Below, piece by piece: positions 16,317 through 22,756 of a stretch of 28,534 nucleotides of DNA. The notes below the pieces were generated by a model. The model was not told where the DNA came from. It worked only from the letters and a program-made list of their open reading frames with translations, and made no database searches. The position numbers and the translations under genes were made by a program. Positions within the stretch are counted from its first letter, which is position 1, and each line of letters starts with the position of its first letter. The stretch is from assembly GCA_963973975.1 (NCBI GenBank), contig CAXBCF010000031.1:1-28534 (forward strand), read 5' to 3'. Origin of the DNA: UBA1494_A sp963973975. GTDB lineage: Bacteria > Bacteroidota > Bacteroidia > Flavobacteriales_E > Vicingaceae.

Positions 16317-17165
16317 ATGAAAAAGGCTGAAAAATTTTTACTTTCTACACTTCGAATTTATTTCAATAGCATTGCGCTTTTGGATAAGAAGCGTGCAGCA
16401 AACCAATTAATTTCAATTTTTAGTCGACCGACCAAGCGAGTTATTAGAAAAAAAGAGAAAGCCATTCTTAAAAATGCTATAAGAACAGATTTTCCTTTCG
16501 ACAATAAAAGTATCAAGCTTTACAAATGGGGGACAGGAAAAAAGACTGCTTTGTTAATTCATGGATGGGAGTCGAATGCCGGAAGTTTAGGGGCTTTCGT
16601 TGAACCATTGTTAGATAATAATTTCAGTATTATTGCTTTTGATGCCCCAGCCCATGGAGCAAGTGACGGAAAAAATGCCAATTTGATTTATTTTAAAAGA
16701 GCAGCTAATGAAGTTATTAAGCATTTTGGAAAACCTGATGTACTCATTGGCCATTCTTTGGGAGCAAATGCCATTATTTTAACTGCTTTTGAAGAGCAAA
16801 TGGCATTCGATAAAGTTGTTTTGATTGCACCGCTTAATCGATTAATGAGTGTTTTTGAAATGTATCAGGGGTTATTGAAAATACCTTCAATGCTTTTTAA
16901 TTTGTTTGTTGCTGAATTTGGAAAACGATCTGGCTATCAATTTGAGGATTTTTATTTTCACAAGTTAGCCAAGGAAAGTCCAATAAAAAAAGCATTGATT
17001 TTACATGATTTGGATGATCAAATAACCTCATTTAATGACTCTGATGAGATGGCAAGTAATTGGGAAATAGCAAAGCTTGAAAAAATTAATGGTACAGGGC
17101 ATTACAGTATTTTATGGAAAAATGAGGTAATTGAAAAAGCAGTACATTTTATAGTTAATTCTTAA
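16317..17165 (+). CDS. Alpha/beta-hydrolase
   Basis: The 282-residue protein has an oxyanion-hole motif LIHGWESNAGS (80-90), FDAPAHGASDG, the nucleophile elbow GHSLGA (S147), a candidate acid Asp in LHDLDDQITSF (D233 or D234) and the histidine in NGTGHYSIL (H262), a complete catalytic triad layout. There is no signal peptide (the start is Lys/Arg-rich and amphipathic), so it is probably cytoplasmic or peripherally membrane-bound. The family includes esterases, lipases and thioesterases; the substrate cannot be named. The Spy-like gene follows 50 bases downstream, and both could be read as one transcript ending at the strong hairpin at 17714. Confidence 0.87.
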   Translation: MKKAEKFLLSTLRIYFNSIALLDKKRAANQLISIFSRPTKRVIRKKEKAILKNAIRTDFPFDNKSIKLYKWGTGKKTALLIHGWESNAGSLGAFVEPLLDNNFSIIAFDAPAHGASDGKNANLIYFKRAANEVIKHFGKPDVLIGHSLGANAIILTAFEEQMAFDKVVLIAPLNRLMSVFEMYQGLLKIPSMLFNLFVAEFGKRSGYQFEDFYFHKLAKESPIKKALILHDLDDQITSFNDSDEMASNWEIAKLEKINGTGHYSILWKNEVIEKAVHFIVNS

Positions 17166-17215
17166 CTTGGCATATCATTTGTAAACCAAGAAGTTCAAAT
17201 TTAAAAACCAACACT

Positions 17216-17692
17216 ATGAAAAATTTAAAAACACTATTACTAGGACTATTTCTAGTTAGCACTACCCTAATGTATGCCCAAGACAGACATGCTGCAAAAA
17301 AGCACAAGTTTGAAAAAAAGCAGGAGAATTTTGAAAAGTTAAAAGCTGAATTAGATTTAAGTGAAGAGCAATCAGAGCAAATTAAGCAACTTTATGTAGA
17401 AAGAAATCAGCGTTTACAAGAAAACAGACCAAATGCAGATGAAATGCAAGAAATGTCTGATGAAGACAAAAAGGCTGTAAGAATGGAACAAATGAAGTTG
17501 AGAAAAGAACTCACTTCAGAAATGAGAGAACAGATTAAAGCTTTGTTATCAGACGAACAAATTGAGCGTTTTGAAGCCATGAAAGAAGAAAAATTTAGTG
17601 AAGGTGAAATGGAACACCGACCAAGAAAAATGCACAAAAGTGATGAGGAACACCATCACCAACACAAAGAAGGAATCAAACACGATCATTAA
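17216..17692 (+). CDS. Periplasmic Spy/CpxP-like (DUF4890-like) protein with His-rich tail
   Basis: The 158-residue protein has a clear signal peptide (MKNLKTLLLGLFLVSTTLMYA|Q), then an all-helical, highly charged body. Its LDLSEEQSEQIKQLYVE and ALLSDEQIERFEAM segments are two degenerate LTxxQ-type repeats of the Spy/CpxP chaperone group, and the match to the Bacteroidota DUF4890 family is similar. The last 28 residues are rich in histidine (EEHHHQHKEGIKHDH), suggesting metal binding. Spy-like proteins act as ATP-independent chaperones or metal/envelope-stress sensors in the periplasm. Glu/Lys density predicts coiled coils. It lies directly before a strong terminator. Confidence 0.75.
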   Translation: MKNLKTLLLGLFLVSTTLMYAQDRHAAKKHKFEKKQENFEKLKAELDLSEEQSEQIKQLYVERNQRLQENRPNADEMQEMSDEDKKAVRMEQMKLRKELTSEMREQIKALLSDEQIERFEAMKEEKFSEGEMEHRPRKMHKSDEEHHHQHKEGIKHDH

Positions 17693-17713
17693 GATTCTTT
17701 CAACTGAAATTTT

Positions 17714-17750
17714 AAACCCCATTGACAGATAGATGTCAATGGGGTTTTTT
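17714..17750 (+). terminator. Rho-independent terminator
   Basis: A perfect 14-bp stem (AAACCCCATTGACA paired with TGTCAATGGGGTTT) closes a six-base GATAGA loop and runs into a U tract (six T from 17745). It begins 21 bases after the stop of the Spy-like gene. It is the clearest intrinsic terminator in the window. Confidence 0.92.
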
Positions 17751-17829
17751 ATTGGATATTTATAGGGTCAGATTTTTATAGAATTCAATGATTATTAATT
17801 AATTGATAATGAGGTTTTTGTTTTTTTAT

Positions 17830-17837
17830 TATCTTTG
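17830..17837 (+). promoter_or_regulatory. Putative -7 promoter element for the first T9SS cargo gene
   Basis: TATCTTTG matches TAnnTTTG and ends 53 bases before the ATG at 17891. A TTG at 17803-17805 is 24 bases upstream, slightly long for a -33 box. It lies just after the preceding terminator, as a new transcription unit would. Confidence 0.5.
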
Positions 17838-17890
17838 GGAACCAAGAACGAATCCAGAGCGGCAAAATGGTGATTGCTAAGCCCTAAATA

Positions 17891-19344
17891 ATGAAGAAAT
17901 TAAGTCTGATAATTTTTATGATTTTGTTTGTTTGTGCTACTGTTGTAGCGCAAACAAATTTTTATCAACTATATGATTATCAAAATCGAAGTGATGGAGG
18001 ATATCAAATTATCGAATCAAATAAAAACTTTGTAGTTTTTGGGATCACTTCAGGTGGTGGCACTACAATGAAGTTTTTAAAAACTGATTCTATTGGAAAT
18101 ATGCTTTTTCATAAGGATTATTTAATCACAAATGATAGATTGTGGGGGGGGGTAAATGGTTTCAAGGTTATTATGGTTTTGGATGGCATTCAAACCCAAT
18201 TGAAGGAGCAAGAGATAGCCATTTTATGTATATCAATGATTTAGGTGATAGTGTAAAAGTAGTGAAAATCAATTTTGAATTCAATGATCAAATTCACGAT
18301 GCTCTCCTTCTGAAGGATTCTACTTTTGTTGTTATTGGTACATATACAGATACTACTGCCACAGATACCAAACCCTTTGTTGCCCGCGTTGATAGTTTGG
18401 GAAATGTACTTTGGTTTAAAACACATAACAATCCCGGTAATAAAGATGAAATCTTGAAAAACATGGCTGCCACACCTGACGGGGGGTATATTTTTGGAGG
18501 TAGTGAACCCAATGGTCCCAATAGTTTTCAAGACTTATTTTTGATCAAACTTGACAGTGTAGGCGATTTTGAATGGAAGCAGAATTACGGAATACCCAAC
18601 TACAGTGAATTTGAAGGGCATGTAACGGTTTGTAAAAATGGAGGCTATGCCATTGCAGGTAGCATCGTTCGATTTTTAACTCCACCACCTTTTCCCACAA
18701 GTGACGGTCAACGTGGTTTAATTCGGGTAGATAGTGTAGGCAATGTGCTCTGGCAAAAAGATTTTGGAACGAGTACTTTTAATGAGATTTTTAGAACAGC
18801 AAGAGAATTGTCCAACGGTGATTTCATTTGTATGGGAGTGTCTATGCACATACATAATAATCAAGAAATTAATGACATTAACTTAACACGCTTAGACAGT
18901 GCAGGTAATTTAATTTGGTCGCGTGACTATGCATACAATGCCGCTCATGTTATGGATATTCCAAATGATTTAATTATAACAAGTGATGGCGGCTTTGCAG
19001 TAACAGGTTTTATAACCAATGTAGCTTGCTGCCGGCGCAACGATGTATTTATTTTAAAAGTAGATGATCAGGGTTTAATTACCAGTTTAAATTCTGGTTT
19101 TCAAGAAGTACCTGTCGCTTGGAAAGTTTATCCCAATCCCACACAAGGTCAAGTAAGCATACCGCAAAACAAGGACTTGGTTCGCATTCAGCTTTTTAAT
19201 TTGAAAGGGCAGTTGCTTCAAGAAATACAACCCAATCGTTCATCGGAAACCATGGTAAATATTGAAGGCTCGCCTGGCATGTACTTTTTGCGTTTTCAAA
19301 TGGAAGATGGGAGCATAAGCTCAACAAAGATTATTAAACAATAA
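17891..19344 (+). CDS. T9SS type A cargo protein, beta-propeller-like, split by a frameshift at a G9 tract
   Basis: The ATG at 17891 starts a signal peptide (MKKLSLIIFMILFVCATVVA|Q) and a mature start LYDYQNRSDGGYQI. This frame runs into a stop at 18242-18244. A second frame carries the rest (to 19344) with uninterrupted homology of style: repeats such as TPDGGYIFGGS, NGGYAIAGS, SNGDFICMG and SDGGFAVTGF, as in delta-60/propeller-like surface proteins, then a T9SS type A sorting domain (VYPNPTQG ... KIIKQ). The frames join at nine G (18144-18152); ten or seven G would give one protein of 484 or 483 residues. As written, only a 117-residue exported stub would be made. The explanation is phase variation, decay or a sequencing error. 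Role: secreted or cell-surface protein of unknown function. Confidence 0.85.
18144..18152 (+). repeat. Homopolymeric G9 tract at the frame junction
   Basis: Nine consecutive G in an AT-rich genome, exactly where the signal-peptide frame must change to the frame of the propeller and sorting domain. Such tracts slip during replication. It is the longest G or C run I found in the window. Confidence 0.95.
19126..19341 (+). repeat. T9SS sorting-domain copy 1 (paralogous with 20115-20330)
   Basis: These 72 codons align without gaps to the 72 codons at 20115-20330; by hand 43 of 72 residues are identical, including EIQPNRSSET and NIEGSPG. The upstream parts of the two proteins are unrelated. Confidence 0.85.
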
Positions 19345-19406
19345 ATTTCACCCGTCTAAAAGTTTTAACCTTTTGGAGGTTAGGAGGAGTGATAAAAACT
19401 ACAATT

Positions 19407-20333
19407 ATGAAAAAAACACTACTTTATTTAATTCTATTATTCTCAGTCCACTTTTTAGTAGCACAGGCTTATGTGCCTTTTCCAACAAGCAATGCTTCTT
19501 GGAAAGAATCAGTTGGCTGTAGTATTTTTGATATTTCAATAGTCGATGATACAATCATAAATGGTCTAACCTATCATACATTGGTTGCTCATGAAAAAGA
19601 GCTTCATCCTGTAGGAAATCCTCCAAATTGTCACCCCCTTGGAAGTTTTACAATGCATTATAACCTTTATTTTGGTGCTTTTCGAAATGATTCAGTCAAT
19701 AAAAAGGTATGGTTTGTTCCACCAGGTGATACCTTGGACACACTATTGTATGATTTTAACTTAAGTGTAGGAGATACCTTGCCAATTGGCTATAAGTATG
19801 ACCCGAGTGTCAATAGACTTTTTCAAGATACGATTACTGTTGTTGCAATAGATTCAGTTAATTTAGGGGGGGTATGGCGTAAGCGCTATGCTTTAAGACA
19901 TTGTCCTATCAGTGGGTTTAATGATATTTATATTATCGAAGGCATTGGAAGCACACAGTCACTGTTGGAAAATTACTATTCTTGTAATTATAGTAATTTG
20001 TTGGGTGTTGAATGCACCAAGGAAAATGGAGTTACGATTTATCCAAACAGCTCTTATCAATGTAATGTTATTGTTGGTCTTGAAACAACTGAAATTAAAA
20101 AACAAGAAGTTAAGCTGTATCCAAATCCAACAAATGGATCGATTTTTATTACTGAGCATGAACAATTAGAACGCATTCAGCTTTTCAATATACAAGGTAA
20201 ATTAATCAAGGAAATTCAACCAAATCGTTCATCCGAAACTGTTTTAAACATTGAAGGTTCTCCTGGCATTTATCTTATTCGATTGCGAATGGTGGATGGG
20301 TCTGTTACAAGTTCAAAGGTGGTGAAGCAATGA
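19407..20333 (+). CDS. T9SS type A sorting domain-containing secreted protein
   Basis: I start at the ATG 19407 (308 residues), which gives a direct signal peptide MKKTLLYLILLFSVHFLVA|Q. A GTG at 19389 would add six residues in front and is less likely, although it overlaps a purine-rich AGGAGGAG. The mature body (about 22-230) has no domain I recognise; it has several cysteines (ESVGCSIF, NPPNCHPLG, RHCPISG, YYSCNYSN, GVECTKE, YQCNV), probably disulfide-bonded. Residues from LYPNPTNGSI to the end form the type A sorting domain used for T9SS export and surface attachment. It lies 62 bases after the first cargo gene and is probably co-transcribed. A run of seven G (19866-19872) encodes part of NLGGVWR. 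Function unknown. Confidence 0.85.
   Translation: MKKTLLYLILLFSVHFLVAQAYVPFPTSNASWKESVGCSIFDISIVDDTIINGLTYHTLVAHEKELHPVGNPPNCHPLGSFTMHYNLYFGAFRNDSVNKKVWFVPPGDTLDTLLYDFNLSVGDTLPIGYKYDPSVNRLFQDTITVVAIDSVNLGGVWRKRYALRHCPISGFNDIYIIEGIGSTQSLLENYYSCNYSNLLGVECTKENGVTIYPNSSYQCNVIVGLETTEIKKQEVKLYPNPTNGSIFITEHEQLERIQLFNIQGKLIKEIQPNRSSETVLNIEGSPGIYLIRLRMVDGSVTSSKVVKQ
20115..20330 (+). repeat. T9SS sorting-domain copy 2 (paralogous with 19126-19341)
   Basis: Gap-free 72-codon match to copy 1, including the start YPNPT and the end K(V/I)(V/I)KQ. It marks recent duplication or exchange of the sorting module between unlike proteins. Confidence 0.85.
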
Positions 20334-20555
20334 GGAAGTTAATTACGAATTTTTAGTTTTTAATTCATTGTTGCCCGATAAAAGCAATATATTAATCTAA
20401 TATTACAAAATTTTATCGATTTAACTACTTGATTTTAAATAATTTTTTAAAAATAAAACTATTTTAATTGAGCTATTTAAATCAATGGGGGTTCTTTTTA
20501 AAAATGTATATTTTTCATTTTTTTCGCCGTGAAAAAAACGAAACAAAAAAAACTC

Positions 20556-20686
20556 GTCCTTTGAATTTTTATTTTTTCCAAATTTTATAAATCCTAAGTT
20601 CAGCCGAGTGATCTTCCATCACAGATGGAAGCTTCTCGGTTTCTCTAAGAATTTATTTCATTTTCCAAAAAACAAATTCTAGGGAC
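20556..20686. repeat. 131-bp imperfect palindrome with a strong apical hairpin
   Basis: Outer arms 20556-20568 (GTCCTTTGAATTT) and 20674-20686 (AAATTCTAGGGAC) pair at 12 of 13 positions, counting one G-T. T6 (20572-20577) faces A6 (20667-20672); TAAATCCT (20588-20595) pairs with AGAATTTA (20648-20655) with one mismatch. Then come CCGAG/CTCGG (20604-20608/20635-20639) and a perfect 8-bp stem CTTCCATC/GATGGAAG (20613-20620/20624-20631) with loop ACA. It may be a MITE-like element or a structured RNA. Confidence 0.65.
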
Positions 20687-20689
20687 AGC

Positions 20690-20714
20690 TTAAAAATCAA
20701 CATCCGATTTTTAA
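20690..20714. repeat. Short hairpin, 9-bp perfect stem
   Basis: TTAAAAATC (20690-20698) and GATTTTTAA (20706-20714) pair around the loop AACATCC, immediately after the large palindrome. It is AT-rich and of unknown role. Confidence 0.55.
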
Positions 20715-20774
20715 AAATATTTTTTTTCGGACACTTGTGTTTTTAATTAAGAAAATGAAATACGATTTTGTAAA

Positions 20775-20820
20775 TTAGAAATTTTCATTCTTCAACATAG
20801 CTTTGTGGAAGAGTTTCTAA
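20775..20820. repeat. Two-part hairpin upstream of the L,D-transpeptidase-like gene
   Basis: TTAGAAA (20775-20781) pairs with TTTCTAA (20814-20820), and inside it TTCTTC pairs with GAAGAG (one T-G) above an ACA/TGT stem with loop TAGCTT. It could be part of the 5' untranslated region of the gene at 20948. Confidence 0.45.
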
Positions 20821-20947
20821 ATTCCTTAATTTAAAAGTCACATTTTCTAATGTATTTTGCTCCAAAACTTATAAGCTTGTATTCTATTATATAGTTTCTA
20901 AAATAAAAACTACCTATAAAGTCAAAATTTTGAGTCGGCTGAATGCT

Positions 20948-21658
20948 ATGAAACAGATATCTACATTATTAAGAAAACAGCTAACATCCATTTCTTTATT
21001 GGGCGTTTTATTTTTCTTTGTTAGCGCAGGCAATAAACAGAAAAATACAACTACGCATTACTTAGGTTCAATTTATGAAGAATTGAAGGGAGCTGTTAAG
21101 CCTGATTTTGAATTATTTGAGAGGGCTTACCTTGGCTACATCGATTTAAAATTGAGTGGATTGCTCACCAATCAAAAAGACATACTCAGCTTGGTTGATT
21201 TTCGAATTCCATCTAACAAAGAGCGATTCTGGGTAATTGATTTGAAGAATAAAGCTATTTTGTACCATACTTTAGTGGCTCACGGAGAAAATTCTGGGAA
21301 AGAGTATGCATTGGATTTTTCCAATCAAATAAATTCTCATAAAAGTAGCTTAGGGTTTTACATCACCGAGGATACTTACATTGGTAAAAATGGTCTCTCA
21401 CTTCGATTAAGGGGAATTGAGCGAGGGTTTAATTCCAATGCAAAAGAACGCTATGTGGTGTTGCACGGAGCAGATTATGCAACAGCTGATTACCTCAAGA
21501 AACATGGAACTTTGGGAAATAGCGAAGGTTGTCCTGCCATTCCAATGGGTATTCACAAAGAAATAATAAACCTTACCAAAGAAGGTACTTGTTTGTTTAT
21601 TTATTTTCCCGATCAACATTATCTGGAAAAATCAAGCTTTATGATGGAAGGGTTTTAG
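20948..21658 (+). CDS. Murein L,D-transpeptidase catalytic-domain family protein
   Basis: Starting at the ATG 20948 gives 236 residues (the TTG at 20930 would only extend a hydrophilic lead). A basic N-terminus and one hydrophobic segment (about 12-27) make a signal peptide or membrane anchor. The catalytic region has VLHGADYA (H173) and the active-site GNSEGCPAIPM (C195), the HG...SxGCP arrangement of the YkuD_2-type L,D-transpeptidase family. Such enzymes make or edit 3-3 peptide cross-links, or attach proteins to peptidoglycan, in the periplasm. The length matches this family (about 210-250). YqeY follows 48 bases downstream. The precise reaction is not provable from sequence. Confidence 0.88.
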   Translation: MKQISTLLRKQLTSISLLGVLFFFVSAGNKQKNTTTHYLGSIYEELKGAVKPDFELFERAYLGYIDLKLSGLLTNQKDILSLVDFRIPSNKERFWVIDLKNKAILYHTLVAHGENSGKEYALDFSNQINSHKSSLGFYITEDTYIGKNGLSLRLRGIERGFNSNAKERYVVLHGADYATADYLKKHGTLGNSEGCPAIPMGIHKEIINLTKEGTCLFIYFPDQHYLEKSSFMMEGF

Positions 21659-21706
21659 GTTAAAAAACCAAACTAAACCATTAATTTTACTCAAAAAATA
21701 AGCCCT

Positions 21707-22153
21707 ATGAATTTGACCGAACAAATTAACGAAGACATTAAATCTGCCATGAAGGCAAAAGATAAAGTTCGCTTAGAATCACTAAGAGCGATAAAGTCTG
21801 CGCTACTTTTAGCTGCTTCTGATAAATCTCCTAATGCTTCTGGAGAAGAAGCTGAGCTTAAAATGCTTCAAAAATTGGTAAAACAACGAAAAGATGCTGC
21901 TGAGATTTATAATAAAGAAGGAAGAGCTGAGCTTGAAAAAGATGAGTTAGATCAAATTGCAATCATTGAACAATACCTTCCTGCTCAACTTTCACCTGAT
22001 GAAATAAAACAAGAACTTCAAAAAATTATTCAAGAAACTGGAGCTTCATCAATGGCTGATATGGGCAAAGTAATGGGAAAGGCAAATCAAGTTTTAGCAG
22101 GAAAAGCTGATGGAAAACTGATTGCTCAATTTGTGAAAGAAAGCCTTTCTTAA
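21707..22153 (+). CDS. yqeY: GatB/YqeY domain-containing protein
   Basis: The 148-residue protein matches YqeY from end to end: it starts NLTEQINEDIKSAMKAKDKVRLESLRAIKSALL, continues LQKLVKQRKDAAEIYNKEGR, has the conserved IEQYLPAQLSPDEI and ends MGKVMGKANQVLAGKADGKLIAQFVKE. The domain is the tRNA-contacting helical tail found at the C-terminus of GatB amidotransferase, here free-standing as usual. It has no established catalytic activity and is cytoplasmic; a role around tRNA is inferred. The lipoprotein gene follows 18 bases later, so they may share a transcript. Confidence 0.93.
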   Translation: MNLTEQINEDIKSAMKAKDKVRLESLRAIKSALLLAASDKSPNASGEEAELKMLQKLVKQRKDAAEIYNKEGRAELEKDELDQIAIIEQYLPAQLSPDEIKQELQKIIQETGASSMADMGKVMGKANQVLAGKADGKLIAQFVKESLS

Positions 22154-22171
22154 AAGTAATCGTTCAATTTT

Positions 22172-22756
22172 ATGAAAAAGTTAATCTATCAAGCTACCTT
22201 TTTACTGCTGTCAGTTTTGTTTTTAGCAAGCTGTTCGATGGTAAAAAACATCGAATCGAACAATTTTCAAAAGAATAAGTATCGAGCTCATTTAAATAAA
22301 TCAAATAAAGTAAAGAATCAGGAAGTAAGTGCTGCTAAACCAGTAAAACTGAATAAAACAGCTATTACTATAGAATCAAATATTAATCCAGAAAAAGAAC
22401 TTGTAAGCATAGAATCTTCAAATAAGAAAAGTGAAATTGAGAATAAGCCTGTAAAGGTTAAAGCACCAAAAGTTATTCAGCCAAAAGCATCAGAATTGCA
22501 AGCGGGAAACCTTGTTTTGAGTCCACAACTTCAGTTTCAAGATTTCTCTTCAACAACATTCGTTAGCAAAGATTGGTGGGAAAATGATCCCTCAGATTGG
22601 CCTTGGAAAGATATTGTATTGGCAGTGCTATTGATTCTAATTATCTTATTGGTAATCGTATTACTAATTGATATTTTGGGAGCAGTGTTTGGAAGTTTGC
22701 TTGGTTTGATTGTATTGCTACTTCTGATATACATTTTACTAGTTCACTTCGGATAG
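22172..22756 (+). CDS. Lipoprotein of unknown function with two C-terminal membrane segments
   Basis: The 194-residue protein starts with a lipoprotein signal peptide ending LFLASC, so C21 should be lipidated. Residues 22-140 are polar, rich in Lys/Asn/Ser and low in complexity, probably disordered. A tryptophan-rich patch (DWWENDPSDWPWKD) leads into two very hydrophobic stretches (about 146-168 and 172-192) of almost pure Leu/Ile/Val. I recognise no family. A lipid anchor together with membrane helices suggests an inner-membrane protein whose N-terminus is tethered on the periplasmic side. Its last 18 bases overlap the convergent mltF-like gene. Confidence 0.75.
   Translation: MKKLIYQATFLLLSVLFLASCSMVKNIESNNFQKNKYRAHLNKSNKVKNQEVSAAKPVKLNKTAITIESNINPEKELVSIESSNKKSEIENKPVKVKAPKVIQPKASELQAGNLVLSPQLQFQDFSSTTFVSKDWWENDPSDWPWKDIVLAVLLILIILLVIVLLIDILGAVFGSLLGLIVLLLLIYILLVHFG

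Larger units (their letters stand above)
20334..20947. other. 614-bp gene-free AT-rich region with nested inverted repeats
   Basis: No ORF of gene-like quality occurs on either strand. The region holds a T7C/GA7 hairpin (20518-20538), a 131-bp imperfect palindrome (20556-20686), a 9-bp hairpin (20690-20714) and a two-part hairpin (20775-20820). No transposase, tRNA or rRNA pattern is seen. No clear TAnnTTTG box stands directly before the next gene at 20948. Confidence 0.7.

Noticed and set aside
17867..17887. Six-codon upstream frame (MVIAKP) ending three bases before the first T9SS cargo gene
   Set aside because: Too short to separate from chance, and no attenuator structure is visible.
18241..18531. 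Minus-strand frame of 96 codons inside the first T9SS cargo gene
   Set aside because: It overlaps coding sequence with clear repeat structure and its translation shows no domain or signal peptide.
19362..19381. AACC...GGTT hairpin between the two T9SS cargo genes as a terminator
   Set aside because: The stem is only about four pairs and no U tract follows.
19389..19406. GTG start for the second cargo gene, next to a purine-rich AGGAGGAG
   Set aside because: The ATG at 19407 gives a normal signal peptide directly, and this phylum relies little on Shine-Dalgarno pairing.
20556..20686. Integron attC site or IS end
   Set aside because: The core sites expected of attC are not seen and no integrase or transposase is in the window.
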